Position numbers and translations under genes: made by a program
The notes under the pieces: model-generated
The model's database searches: none
The model's input: only the letters and a program-made list of their open reading frames with translations
What the model was told of the DNA's origin: nothing
Shown: piece by piece, positions 15,736-23,952 of the stretch
Layout: each line of letters opens with the position of its first letter
Numbering within the stretch: the stretch's first letter is position 1
Assembly (NCBI GenBank): GCA_903824785.1
Contig: CAIJYD010000071.1
Coordinates: 1 to 34,012 of the forward strand
Direction of reading: 5' to 3'
DNA: 34,012 bases
Source of the DNA: an uncultured Bacteroidota bacterium
GTDB taxonomy: Bacteria > Bacteroidota > Bacteroidia > Bacteroidales > VadinHA17

Positions 15736-17196
15736 TTAAAATATCCTGTTCAATTGATTAACAGCCGATTCTGCAAGTTTTTCACCCGACCCTATTTCAT
15801 ATAATGTTGAACCCGGAGTGGTTTCGTAACCGGTAATCATTGGGGTAAAACCGCTTAACCCCTGAGTAAATGATACGGCTGTGGGGAAATAAGCTCTTTC
15901 GTCGTTGGTGAGCCCTGTAACAATAGTGTTCCTGCATGGTGATTTTGCTTTGATATCCCTGCCGAATTCATTGAACATCTCTCCGGGCAAACCGGCAAAA
16001 GCAACATCTCCGATGCGGATAACCATAACTTCGACACTATCTGTAACATTCTGATTTTTACGCATCTCAATCCAGTCTTTTGCATACTGGGCATCCGGGA
16101 TTCCATCGGCCTGAATGGGTGGCATCCCTTCCTTTTCAACTTTTTTCATTATTGCGTTAGCCCAGGCCAGCTGTTCGTCTGTAATATCAATCCTGCTTAG
16201 CGGTACCATCTCCCTTGAAACAGCAATTTCATTCCCGGTAACAACTTTTTCGTTCTGCATTGCTTCGAGGGCAGAAACTCCAAGCAGATATCCTATCCTC
16301 TGACACTCCTGATATGTATCCGGAAAACCGATACGGTAATCGACCTGTGTCACATTTCCACAGCATCCATTACAAAAAAGTGAAACAAAATCTTTTCCCC
16401 TGACTCTTTTAACTGCTTCAGCAAGATATCCCGGGTAGTCGGCAGTATAGAGCCAGTTATTTCCTGTCATAGTTGTTGCATGACAACCAAAGTTAACAAG
16501 AACTCCTGTTTGTTTACCCTCCTGTTCAAAAGACATTGTTATAACCTCCGGATCTATTGAGCCCCATGGTTCAAGCACAAAGCCGGGTTCAAATTTCTCC
16601 CAGCACATATGGGTGGAACCATCCTTGCATTTAAGTCTCCTATTGTGTGAAATTCTATCTTCCTTGCTGCGGCCTACTGCAAGAACAGTGGGTTTCAAAC
16701 GGTTATTTGCCAAAATTACGGCGCCTGCTGCGCGGGCAAGATATTCTTTTGCCTTCGGATCGTCCAGTCCGGCCGGTGGTCCGCTATGAGAATGTGTAGC
16801 CATAATCATCACATTTTCAGGTTTAATGTCGGTCTGCGATGAGATACAGGAACGCATAAACTCAACAGATTCAGCTGGGATCAGACAAATATCAATGGTA
16901 AGCACTGCAACCTTTTGGCCCTTTCCGTCAGAGGCAACCAATGCTTTGGCATACAAAGAGTCGTGCACTCCGCGTGAAGCATAATCATCACCGCGGTAAT
17001 TACCAACAAGCTTAAGCCCTATGGCCGGAGTGTAATTTACTTCAGCAATGCCTATTTCAAGTGAATTACCTGATTTGGCCTTTCCACCTCCGGTGCATGC
17101 TGACATTAAAAATGCTGAGACAATAATTCCTAGTGACCACATTATCAAGATCCTGGTACAGGATGCAGTTTTACGAGTTTTATTTTCTATCTTCAT
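15736..17196 (-). CDS. Neutral-ceramidase-like lipoprotein
   Basis: The 486-residue protein has a lipoprotein signal ending LMSAC (Cys34), so it is membrane-anchored outside the cytoplasm. The body matches the neutral/alkaline non-lysosomal ceramidase fold. IGIAEVNYTPAIG opens it, MATHSHSGP carries His135 and His137, FGCHATTMTGNNWLYTADYPG carries His239, and GLPGEMFNEFGRD (Glu406) and NDERAYFPT (Tyr436) fit the remaining zinc ligands. Where true ceramidases have the nucleophilic serine (NAGDVSPN), this protein has CCGNVTQ, a threonine. It also lacks a clear C-terminal immunoglobulin-like domain and is shorter than ceramidases (~650). It is therefore probably a zinc amidase of different substrate. 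First gene of a four-gene run, 53 bases before the aminotransferase. Confidence 0.85.
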   Translation of the reverse strand: MKIENKTRKTASCTRILIMWSLGIIVSAFLMSACTGGGKAKSGNSLEIGIAEVNYTPAIGLKLVGNYRGDDYASRGVHDSLYAKALVASDGKGQKVAVLTIDICLIPAESVEFMRSCISSQTDIKPENVMIMATHSHSGPPAGLDDPKAKEYLARAAGAVILANNRLKPTVLAVGRSKEDRISHNRRLKCKDGSTHMCWEKFEPGFVLEPWGSIDPEVITMSFEQEGKQTGVLVNFGCHATTMTGNNWLYTADYPGYLAEAVKRVRGKDFVSLFCNGCCGNVTQVDYRIGFPDTYQECQRIGYLLGVSALEAMQNEKVVTGNEIAVSREMVPLSRIDITDEQLAWANAIMKKVEKEGMPPIQADGIPDAQYAKDWIEMRKNQNVTDSVEVMVIRIGDVAFAGLPGEMFNEFGRDIKAKSPCRNTIVTGLTNDERAYFPTAVSFTQGLSGFTPMITGYETTPGSTLYEIGSGEKLAESAVNQLNRIF

Positions 17197-17551
17197 TATT
17201 CTATGGCTTTAAGTTTATTGATCATTTACCCCGAATGGCTGGATGTTTAAGGATTTTAAGCAGTTGAGTGTAAAAATTGAATCATGGCAATTTAAACTTA
17301 TTTATATCACAGCAGGCAGGAATAAAAACTAACTCTATTGTCAATAACTCAATACGAATATATGGAATTATGCCATTAATATGAAAATAACTGAAATTAT
17401 TTGTTGAACTAAATGGTGACCGCAGCCGGGATTTAGTGAATCCTGTGCCGAATTATTGAAAACAGAATACAACTAACTGTCTCACTGACAATTAACTTTG
17501 ATCACTTAATACGGACTTCAGGAAGCCGTCCCAGAAATGGATATTGATGAC
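17197..17551. other. Gap upstream of the ceramidase-like gene
   Basis: This 355-base AT-rich gap must hold the promoter of the four-gene minus-strand run. No exact TAnnTTTG box is found on that strand. A TAACTTTG at 17493-17500 on the plus strand points into the 3' end of the pseudouridine-synthase gene and has no -33 partner; I treat it as chance. No RNA gene, repeat or terminator hairpin was recognised. Confidence 0.5.
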
Positions 17552-18232
17552 TTAATTAATAGAATCCATGAAAACCGACCAGATATCGCCCTCCGGACAA
17601 TGAGCAATAATCGTTACCGGTTCCTTTTTAACAGGGTGGATAAATTCAAGCTTACGGGCAAGAAGACTTATGCTTCCATCTTCATTGGAACGTGGAAAGC
17701 CATACTTCAGATCACCTTTTATGGGGCAACCTATTTTTGCCAGCTGGGCACGGATCTGATGGTGCCTTCCAGAATGAAGCTCAACTTCAAGCAGATAATA
17801 TTTTTCTGATCGCCCTTTTAATCTGTATGTAAGGCTCGCCTCTTTTGATCCCTTTACTTCGGTGTCGTAAACATAGCTTTTATTCTGAAGCTCATTTTTC
17901 TTAAGGTAATGGGTAATTGTCGCCTCCTCTTCCGGAGGCCGCTCTTTCACAATTGCCAGGTAGTACTTTTTGATCTGCTTTGTGCGGAACATCTCATTCA
18001 GCCTCTCAAGGGCCTTGGATGTGCGGGCATATAATATAACGCCGCTAACGGGACGGTCGAGCCTGTGAACAACTCCCAGAAAAACTTCCCCCGGTTTTTT
18101 GTACTTCTCCCCCAGATATTTTTTTACTTCAGTATCGAGGGAGACATCCCCGGTTTTATCTCCCTGTGCCAGGTCTGAAGATTTTTTGTAAACAGCAATA
18201 ATATGATTGTCCTCGTAAATAATCTCTGTCAT
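17552..18232 (-). CDS. RluA-family pseudouridine synthase
   Basis: The 226-residue enzyme isomerises specific uridines in rRNA or tRNA to pseudouridine. The core motif VVHRLDRPVSGVILYART carries the catalytic Asp59, and LHSGRHHQIRAQLA with PIKGDLKYG completes the RluA-family signature. There is no N-terminal S4 domain, so it is of the short RluA/RluC-lite kind; the target site cannot be told. The frame is open for 26 codons more upstream into panB, but MTEIIYEDNHIIAVYK is the family N-terminus, so the ATG at 18232 is chosen. It starts 10 bases after the panB stop and is cotranscribed. Confidence 0.93.
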   Translation of the reverse strand: MTEIIYEDNHIIAVYKKSSDLAQGDKTGDVSLDTEVKKYLGEKYKKPGEVFLGVVHRLDRPVSGVILYARTSKALERLNEMFRTKQIKKYYLAIVKERPPEEEATITHYLKKNELQNKSYVYDTEVKGSKEASLTYRLKGRSEKYYLLEVELHSGRHHQIRAQLAKIGCPIKGDLKYGFPRSNEDGSISLLARKLEFIHPVKKEPVTIIAHCPEGDIWSVFMDSIN

Positions 18233-18242
18233 TATGGTTGAA

Positions 18243-19058
18243 TTAGTACTGTTCCTTTTCGTTTGGAAAGTCCTGCGACCTGACATCTGCAATGTAAGAC
18301 TGAACAGCACCTTTTATTTCTGCGTGGAGGTTATGATATCTTCTGAGGAAGCGCGGAGAGAACTCCTGGGTAATACCAAGCATGTCGTGAAGAACAAGTA
18401 CCTGTCCGTCAGTCTTTCCGCCTGCACCAATTCCAATTAGCGGAATTTTCAGACTTTTTGTAACCTGCTCTGCCAGCAAGGCCGGGATTTTCTCAAGGAC
18501 AATGGCAAAACATCCGGTCTGTTCCAGCAGCCTGGCATCCTCCAGAAGCCGTTGAGCCTCCTCATCTTCCTTTGCTCTTACAATATAGGTTCCGAACTTA
18601 TGAATGGCCTGTGGCGTTAGTCCCAGATGCCCCATAACAGGAATACCAGCCGATAAAATTCTCTCAATAGACTCAACAACCTGGTAACCTCCTTCAAGTT
18701 TAACAGCATGAGCACCTGTCTCTTTCATTATACGTATCGATGAAGCAAGAGCCTCTTTTGAATTACCCTGATAAGTGCCAAAAGGAAGATCAACCACCAC
18801 AAGGGCTCTGGTGACAGCCCGTACAACAGATGCAGCATGATAAATCATATTATCAAGTGTTATAGGCAGCGTGGTTTCAAATCCGGCCATCACATTTGAG
18901 GCAGAATCTCCAACAAGTATCACATCTATTTCCGCTTCATCCAGAATTTTTGCTATAGAATAATCATAGGCCGTAAGCATGGCAATCTTTTCGCCTTTAT
19001 GCTTCATCTCATTGAGAACATGAGTCGTAACCCTTTTAACTGATTTATGTATTGACAT
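18243..19058 (-). CDS. panB: 3-methyl-2-oxobutanoate hydroxymethyltransferase
   Basis: This 271-residue enzyme adds a hydroxymethyl group from methylene-tetrahydrofolate to alpha-ketoisovalerate, giving ketopantoate, the first step of pantothenate and CoA synthesis. It is a TIM-barrel enzyme. [13 protein letters not shown] and [10 protein letters not shown] open it. Asp51, Asp90 (VVDLPFGTY) and Glu122 (VKLEGG) are the Mg ligands, and MGHLGLTPQ and [22 protein letters not shown] follow. Length is typical. No panC or panD is nearby. It precedes the pseudouridine-synthase gene by 10 bases and has its own promoter box. Confidence 0.96.
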   Translation of the reverse strand: MSIHKSVKRVTTHVLNEMKHKGEKIAMLTAYDYSIAKILDEAEIDVILVGDSASNVMAGFETTLPITLDNMIYHAASVVRAVTRALVVVDLPFGTYQGNSKEALASSIRIMKETGAHAVKLEGGYQVVESIERILSAGIPVMGHLGLTPQAIHKFGTYIVRAKEDEEAQRLLEDARLLEQTGCFAIVLEKIPALLAEQVTKSLKIPLIGIGAGGKTDGQVLVLHDMLGITQEFSPRFLRRYHNLHAEIKGAVQSYIADVRSQDFPNEKEQY

Positions 19059-19084
19059 AATTATAATTGGTTAATCCGAATTGG

Positions 19085-19092
19085 CAAAGTTA
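19085..19092 (-). promoter_or_regulatory. panB -7 box
   Basis: On the minus strand TAACTTTG matches TAnnTTTG and lies 26 bases before the panB ATG, implying a leader of about 20 bases. No TTG stands at the normal -33 distance. Confidence 0.45.
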
Positions 19093-19377
19093 CTGAATTG
19101 TATCGGATGAATCCTCCTCATTACTATTTCTTTTTAGTTTGTCAGCCTCAATAAGCCGGTCTGTCGTTTTGTCAGAAGGAAGATTTTACAAAAATAGCCC
19201 CTGGCCACAGCATAGCTTTACCCTGTTTCTGCTAAGTGAATGATGTTCTATATTACTTCTTAATAAGCTGATATAATGGCGCTTATTCTGCAATCCCGGA
19301 CACATGGAAAAAGATGGTTTTTATAACGGGGAGTGTTCTGAAATGAGAAGAAAAGCAATTCTCGTCAAAAACATACG

Positions 19378-19419
19378 ATGCCATATTTACCTGAATAAGG
19401 TCAATAACTCTTATGGCAT
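19378..19419. repeat. Inverted repeat ahead of dnaK
   Basis: ATGCCATA (19378-19385) and TATGGCAT (19412-19419) are perfect inverted arms, with a smaller hairpin ACCT-GAATA-AGGT between them. The structure ends 51 bases before the dnaK ATG. It could be a leader hairpin or a protein site; it does not match known heat-shock operators. Confidence 0.3.
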
Positions 19420-19470
19420 AATCATTGCTTAATCCTAAAAGCAAACAGAAATTTTTTAAATTATAATAAA

Positions 19471-21381
19471 ATGGGAAAAATAATTGGTATAGATCTGGGA
19501 ACAACAAATTCATGTGTAGCAGTAATGGAAGGTAATGAGCCTGTTGTAATCCCTAACAGTGAAGGTAAAAGAACCACTCCTTCTATTGTGGCTTTTGTTG
19601 AGAACGGTGAACGTAAAATAGGCGATCCTGCAAAAAGGCAGGCAATAACCAATGCGAAGAAAACTGTATTTTCTATTAAAAGGTTTATGGGTGAAACCTA
19701 TGATAAGGTTACTAAAGAGATAAAAAGAGTCTCCTATACAGTTGTAAAAGGTGATAATAATACTCCACGGGTAAAAATTGATGATCGTAACTATTCTCCT
19801 CAGGAGATCTCTGCAATGGTTCTTCAGAAAATGAAGAAAACTGCTGAAGAATATCTCGGGCAGGAAGTTACTGAAGCAGTGATTACTGTTCCTGCATATT
19901 TCAGCGATTCACAGCGCCAGGCTACAAAAGAGGCTGGTGAAATTGCCGGTCTGACAGTTAAAAGGATCATCAACGAACCTACTGCTGCAGCGCTGGCTTA
20001 TGGTCTAGATAAAAAATCAAAAGATCTGAAGATAGCAGTATTTGACCTGGGAGGAGGAACATTCGATATTTCAATTCTTGAGCTCGGAGAAGGTGTGTTT
20101 GAAGTTAAATCTACCAACGGCGATACGCATCTCGGAGGGGACGATTTCGACCATATGATCATTGACTGGATGGCTGATGAATTTCTTAAGGAAGAGCGTA
20201 TTGATCTCAGAAAAGACCCGATGGCATTACAGCGTCTTAAAGAAGCTGCTGAAAAAGCCAAGATTGAACTTTCCAGTTCAACAACCACTGAGATTAATCT
20301 TCCATACATTATGCCGGTTGATGGAATTCCAAAGCATCTTGTAAAAACGCTTACCCGTGCCAACTTTGAAAAAATCTGCGACAAACTCATTCAGTCATGT
20401 ATTGATCCTTGCAAAATTGCCCTTAAGGATTCAGGCCTTGCAGTCACTGAAATAGATGAAGTACTTCTCGTCGGAGGTTCTACCCGTATACCTGCAATTC
20501 AGCAGCTGGTTGAAAAATTCTTTGGAAGGGTTCCTTCAAAAGGAGTTAACCCAGATGAAGTTGTTGCAGTAGGAGCAGCAATACAGGGTGGTGTGCTTAC
20601 AGGTGAAGTAAAAGACGTTCTTCTGCTTGACGTTACTCCTTTGTCGCTGGGAATCGAAACAATGGGTGGGGTAATGACCCGGCTTATTGAGTCAAATACA
20701 ACCATTCCTACCAAGAAAACAGAAGTTTTTACCACAGCAGCCGACAGCCAGCCATCTGTAGAGATACATGTTCTCCAGGGTGAAAGACCAATGGCCACAG
20801 GTAACAAAACAATCGGACGTTTCCATCTCGATGGCTTACCTCCTGCTCCAAGAGGCGTTCCTCAGATTGAAGTGAGCTTCGACATAGATGCTAACGGAAT
20901 CTTACATGCTTCAGCAAAAGACAGAGGCACAGGTAAAGAACAGAGAATCAGGATTGAAGCTTCATCTGGTCTGAGCGATGAAGAGATAAGAAGAATGCGC
21001 GATGAGGCTAAAGCCAATGCAGAAGCTGACAGCAAAGCGAAAGAGAAAGTTGAGAAGATCAATACTGCCGACAGCATGATCTTTACAACGGAAAAACAGC
21101 TGAAGGAATTTGGTGATAAACTGCCTGCTGATAAGAAACCGGCTATCGAAGAAGCTCTCGGAAAACTCAAAGAGGCTCATAAATCACAGGATGTGGAAGC
21201 TATTGATATAGCTCTTGCTGAATTGAATGCAGTCTGGCAATCAGCTTCGGAAGAGATGTACAAAACTGCTCAGAATACTAGTCAGCCCGATTCACAGCCA
21301 GGTGCCGAACAACCCGGAAACAACAACACAAAGGCAGGAAATGATGAGGTAACTGATGTTGACTTTGAAGAGGTGAAATAG
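19471..21381 (+). CDS. dnaK: Hsp70 chaperone DnaK
   Basis: The 636-residue ATP-dependent chaperone folds and rescues proteins with DnaJ and GrpE. The nucleotide-binding domain starts [18 protein letters not shown]. The phosphate-2 loop [16 protein letters not shown] and the adenosine loop [15 protein letters not shown] are intact. The interdomain linker is [13 protein letters not shown], followed by the substrate-binding beta domain and the helical lid. The C-terminus ends [12 protein letters not shown], close to the classic EEVD-like tail of bacterial DnaK. Full length, no defects. The last codons plus the downstream terminator are duplicated 1.6 kb further on, on the far side of an ATPase gene. 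Confidence 0.99.
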   Translation: MGKIIGIDLGTTNSCVAVMEGNEPVVIPNSEGKRTTPSIVAFVENGERKIGDPAKRQAITNAKKTVFSIKRFMGETYDKVTKEIKRVSYTVVKGDNNTPRVKIDDRNYSPQEISAMVLQKMKKTAEEYLGQEVTEAVITVPAYFSDSQRQATKEAGEIAGLTVKRIINEPTAAALAYGLDKKSKDLKIAVFDLGGGTFDISILELGEGVFEVKSTNGDTHLGGDDFDHMIIDWMADEFLKEERIDLRKDPMALQRLKEAAEKAKIELSSSTTTEINLPYIMPVDGIPKHLVKTLTRANFEKICDKLIQSCIDPCKIALKDSGLAVTEIDEVLLVGGSTRIPAIQQLVEKFFGRVPSKGVNPDEVVAVGAAIQGGVLTGEVKDVLLLDVTPLSLGIETMGGVMTRLIESNTTIPTKKTEVFTTAADSQPSVEIHVLQGERPMATGNKTIGRFHLDGLPPAPRGVPQIEVSFDIDANGILHASAKDRGTGKEQRIRIEASSGLSDEEIRRMRDEAKANAEADSKAKEKVEKINTADSMIFTTEKQLKEFGDKLPADKKPAIEEALGKLKEAHKSQDVEAIDIALAELNAVWQSASEEMYKTAQNTSQPDSQPGAEQPGNNNTKAGNDEVTDVDFEEVK

Positions 21382-21454
21382 TAATTTCCTTAAATAATAT
21401 CTTAAAAGAGGCCGGTCATAGATCGACCTCTTTTTTTTATCTTTTCCCTGCTCC
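21366..21454 (+). repeat. Direct repeat copy 1: dnaK 3' end and terminator
   Basis: This 89-base block comprises the last codons of dnaK (GAA GAG GTG AAA TAG), its trailer and its terminator. It recurs at 22988-23077 with four substitutions and one extra T. The central 51 bases are identical. Between the copies lies the ATPase gene. Confidence 0.85.
21406..21438 (+). terminator. dnaK rho-independent terminator
   Basis: AAGAGG (21406-21411) pairs with CCTCTT (21427-21432). After one C-A mismatch the stem continues CGGTC/GATCG (with one G-T pair) around an ATA loop, followed by an eight-T run. It lies 24 bases after the dnaK stop. Confidence 0.8.
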
Positions 21455-21781
21455 AATCAGCACCCATGGGGTAACTGTTCCTTACATCAGCACCCACACT
21501 TTTCACCGCCTGCAACAACAGCTTCTCTACTTTTTTTACCCGGGAATTATTTACCACATTAAAACCGGTTGTCCATCTGTTTTGCTTTGTTCAGTCCACT
21601 TTGATCGTTTAATCATACTCCAGATTTTACATTTACTCTTTTATGAAAATTTGTGTCATTCAACGACTTAAAGTGGGAAAATAATCGGGTAAAATATATT
21701 TTGCACTCTTATAGTGCTTTTTTTGTCTATATATGCACTTATCTAGTGCATATTGATTATTTTTACAGAAATTAAACCGCC
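21455..21781. other. Gap between dnaK repeat copy 1 and the ATPase gene
   Basis: No gene is recognised in these 327 bases. ATCAGCACCCA occurs at 21456-21466 and again at 21486-21496. A minus-strand frame of about 60 codons is open across roughly 21420-21595 but has no start signal or family resemblance. The last 80 bases carry two inverted repeats, listed separately. This is DNA that came with, or was left by, the insertion. Confidence 0.4.
21703..21753 (+). promoter_or_regulatory. Two operator-like inverted repeats before the ATPase gene
   Basis: GCACT-N5-AGTGC at 21703-21717 and ATATGCACT-N5-AGTGCATAT at 21731-21753 share the core GCACT-N5-AGTGC. Their centres are 32 bases apart, about three helical turns, so both would face the same side. 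TATATTTTG just before the first is a near match to the -7 box. A repressor or autoregulatory site is the likely meaning. Confidence 0.5.
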
Positions 21782-22951
21782 ATGGATGAATTATTTAAGC
21801 AGTTTCAGAAGCTACTGAGTGAGACAGATACCTCATTCTTCCGCTACATTTATGCTGAAATGAACTGGAAAAGTCGTATGATTGGACTTACCGGCCCACG
21901 TGGAGTTGGGAAAACCACTCTGGTTTTACAGCATATTAAAAAGAATCTGAATCCTGCTGAGACGCTTTATGTTACTGCAGAGGATTTCTATTTTGCCGAC
22001 AACAGACTGATTGATTTAGCTGGAGATTTTGTAAAGCGAGGCGGGAAAAACCTGTTTATCGATGAAATTCATAAATACAAAGAGTGGGCTAAGGAACTAA
22101 AACTGATATATGATTATCATCCGGAACTGAATGTGGTATTTACCGGTTCATCTGTTCTGGATATCAAAAAAGGAGCCTCGGATTTAAGTCGCAGAGCTAT
22201 AATGTACAATATGCAGGGTTTGTCCTTCAGAGAGTATTTGCAACTGTTTCATCAAATAGCTGTCCGGGTCTATTCCCTGGAAGAAATTCTGGGTCATAAA
22301 GCTGTACTTCCAGGGGTAAAACATCCATTGCCTTTTTTTGAAGATTATCTGAAAAGAGGGTATTACCCTTTTGCATTGGAGGAAGACTTTGAGCTGAGGG
22401 TGAAACAGATTGTTAATCAGACTCTGGAAACAGATATTCCTTTGTATGCCGGCATGAATGTGTCAACCGGCCGGAAATTAAAGCAATTGCTGGCCATTAT
22501 TGCTAAAAGCATGCCTTTTAAGCCCAACATGACAAGTATTGCAACTGCCCTTTCCGCCAGCCGGAATAACATTGCTGATTATTGCCTGCTTATTGAAGAA
22601 GCCGGAATGATAGCACAGCTGCGGAATTCTACCGGAGGAATAAAGGGATTGGGGAAGGTGGATAAAATTTATCTTGACAATACTAATCTGGTTTACAGCC
22701 TGGCCAACAATGACTCAAACAAAGGAAACATAAGAGAAACGTTTTTTCTGAACCAGCTCAGAGTTAGGTATGACGTTATAGTATCCCCTGTCGCTGATTT
22801 TCTGGTTGGTGATTACACGTTTGAAGTAGGCGGAAAAAATAAAGGATTGAAACAAATCCAGGGTATTGATAAAGGATTTATTGTAAAAGATGACATTGAA
22901 CTGGGATATTTAAACACTATACCACTCTGGCAGTTTGGCTTAACCTACTGA
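21782..22951 (+). CDS. AAA-family ATPase with DUF4143
   Basis: The 389-residue protein belongs to the AAA_14/DUF4143 group common in Bacteroidota. The N-terminal P-loop domain has Walker A GPRGVGKTT (38-46, Lys44), Walker B NLFIDEIHKY with Asp94-Glu95, and the sensor VVFTGSSVLDI near 118-128. SRRAIMYNMQGLSFREYLQL is the usual link. The C-terminal DUF4143 part (about 200-389) is a winged-helix-like region plus a nuclease-like fold (VADFLVGDYTFEVGGKNKG). Cellular role is not known to me. The gene stands alone between two copies of the dnaK 3' end, has its own operator-like repeats and no integrase nearby. It is intact and probably a recently acquired cassette. Confidence 0.9.
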   Translation: MDELFKQFQKLLSETDTSFFRYIYAEMNWKSRMIGLTGPRGVGKTTLVLQHIKKNLNPAETLYVTAEDFYFADNRLIDLAGDFVKRGGKNLFIDEIHKYKEWAKELKLIYDYHPELNVVFTGSSVLDIKKGASDLSRRAIMYNMQGLSFREYLQLFHQIAVRVYSLEEILGHKAVLPGVKHPLPFFEDYLKRGYYPFALEEDFELRVKQIVNQTLETDIPLYAGMNVSTGRKLKQLLAIIAKSMPFKPNMTSIATALSASRNNIADYCLLIEEAGMIAQLRNSTGGIKGLGKVDKIYLDNTNLVYSLANNDSNKGNIRETFFLNQLRVRYDVIVSPVADFLVGDYTFEVGGKNKGLKQIQGIDKGFIVKDDIELGYLNTIPLWQFGLTY

Positions 22952-22970
22952 TTTTGAAAAACGTCAAAAT
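22951..22970 (+). terminator. Weak hairpin after the ATPase stop
   Basis: ATTTTGA (22951-22957) pairs perfectly with TCAAAAT (22964-22970) around AAAACG, starting at the stop codon. The stem is A/T-rich and has no T-tract, so termination here would be weak; the duplicated dnaK terminator follows 58 bases later. Confidence 0.3.
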
Positions 22971-22987
22971 AAAGTATTGTCTGTCTC

Positions 22988-23077
22988 TGAAGAGGTAAAA
23001 TAATAATATCCTTAAATAATATCTTAAAAGAGGCCGGTCATAGATCGACCTCTTTTTTTTTATCTTTTCCCGGCTCC
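22988..23077 (+). repeat. Direct repeat copy 2: second dnaK 3' end and terminator
   Basis: This block repeats 21366-21454. It even keeps the dnaK tail in frame as GAA GAG GTA AAA TAA (E-E-V-K-stop). The GTG-to-GTA change is synonymous and TAG-to-TAA is stop-for-stop. Upstream of TGAAGAGG the similarity to dnaK ends. Confidence 0.85.
23028..23061 (+). terminator. Duplicated rho-independent terminator
   Basis: The same hairpin as behind dnaK (AAGAGG with CCTCTT, ATA loop), here followed by nine T. It now serves as terminator of the ATPase gene. Confidence 0.78.
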
Positions 23078-23131
23078 CGAATCTCTTATCTGATAAATTC
23101 ATTTCTGTTTAAAATCACCCCCGATTATTTG

Positions 23132-23139
23132 TACTTTTG
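23132..23139 (+). promoter_or_regulatory. -7 box of the YwqK-like / subtilisin / xse unit
   Basis: TACTTTTG matches TAnnTTTG and lies 24 bases before the ATG at 23164. It supports that ATG over the TTG at 23149, which would fall almost on the transcription start. Confidence 0.5.
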
Positions 23140-23163
23140 TATTAAATATTGTATTCCAAAAAT

Positions 23164-23952
23164 ATGAATCTGAAAACTCTTATAATCGTTTTTTTACTAA
23201 CTATTCCGACCTATGCCTTCAGTCAGTCCGCAGAAGAGATAAACAAAACCGATCAGCAGGGTCGAAAACAGGGGCATTGGATAAAAAAATATCCCAATGG
23301 AAAAATTCTGTACGATGGATTCTTTAAAGACGACCATCCTGCAGGCGAGCTTAAAAGATTCTATGAAGACCAGAAACTGAAATCTCTTCTCACCTATAGT
23401 GACGATGGTAAAGAAGCTGTTGCAACTACCTATCATGCAAACGGAAACATAGCCTCAAAAGGAAAATATATTAACCAGTTAAAGGAGGGAAAATGGCAGT
23501 TTTTTTCCGCCTCAGAAAGCGGATATATGTTTTCCGAGGAACACTTTTCCCGAAACATCAGAAATGGTGCCTCAGTAAAGTATTATCCCGATAGTACAGT
23601 AGCCGAAAGAGTTACATATTTAAATGATATCAGACAGGGGGAATGGATACAGTACTATCCTAACGATACCATCTGCCTCAGATCAAATTATCTTAACGGT
23701 AAAATCAACGGACAGTTTAAGGTGTGGTTTGAAAACGGGAAAATTGAATACTCCGGACAGTATAAAAATGACCTGCGTGACGGCTCTTGGGTTATCTTCA
23801 ATTCTGACGGAACTATCAGGTATAAACTGGAATATGTTGACGGAGTTACAGGGGAGAATCAAATGGATATTGATGTATCTGATTATCTTGACACTCTTGA
23901 AAGAAACAAGGGAAAAATTGCCGATCCTGAAAAAACCGGTGCTGCATGGTAA
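23164..23952 (+). CDS. Secreted YwqK-like MORN-variant repeat protein
   Basis: The 262-residue protein has a signal peptide (MNLKTLIIVFLLTIPTYAFS, cleaved near SQS). The rest is a string of about eight MORN-variant repeats of 20-24 residues with the pattern G-x-W/F-x-x-Y/F-x-x-(D/N)G-x. Examples are NGKILYDGFFKDDHPAGEL, ANGNIASKGKYINQLKEGKW, YPNDTICLRSNYLNGKINGQ and NGKIEYSGQYKNDLRDGSW. Such proteins are labelled YwqK-family antitoxins in databases from one Bacillus member, but secreted Bacteroidota forms are not known toxin antidotes. A TTG five codons earlier is less likely to be the start. Its stop overlaps the next start by one base (TAATG), so it is cotranslated with the subtilisin. Confidence 0.85.
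   Translation: MNLKTLIIVFLLTIPTYAFSQSAEEINKTDQQGRKQGHWIKKYPNGKILYDGFFKDDHPAGELKRFYEDQKLKSLLTYSDDGKEAVATTYHANGNIASKGKYINQLKEGKWQFFSASESGYMFSEEHFSRNIRNGASVKYYPDSTVAERVTYLNDIRQGEWIQYYPNDTICLRSNYLNGKINGQFKVWFENGKIEYSGQYKNDLRDGSWVIFNSDGTIRYKLEYVDGVTGENQMDIDVSDYLDTLERNKGKIADPEKTGAAW

Larger units (their letters stand above)
19059..19470. other. Divergent gap between panB and dnaK
   Basis: In this 412-base gap I see the panB -7 box and an inverted repeat just ahead of dnaK, both listed separately. No CIRCE element (TTAGCACTC-N9-GAGTGCTAA) and no TAnnTTTG box facing dnaK were found, so how the chaperone gene is transcribed is not evident. The last 20 bases before the ATG are almost pure A/T with no Shine-Dalgarno, usual for Bacteroidota. 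Confidence 0.5.

Noticed and set aside
17493-17500. TAACTTTG on the plus strand in the gap before rluA, a possible antisense promoter
   Set aside because: It has no -33 TTG at 17-23 bases and no gene or RNA structure follows; chance is the simpler reading.
18233-18310. Longer start for the pseudouridine synthase
   Set aside because: The extra residues overlap panB and are not part of the RluA fold.
21456-21496. ATCAGCACCCA twice, 30 bases apart, as an attachment site
   Set aside because: Only two 11-base copies without partner at the other end of the cassette; the dnaK-end duplication explains the boundaries better.
21420-21595. Minus-strand open frame of about 60 codons between dnaK and the ATPase gene
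   Set aside because: It reads through the dnaK terminator, has no start context and resembles no family I know.
23164-23952. Antitoxin function for the YwqK-like protein
   Set aside because: The label comes from an unrelated Bacillus context; this protein has a signal peptide and no toxin-like neighbour.
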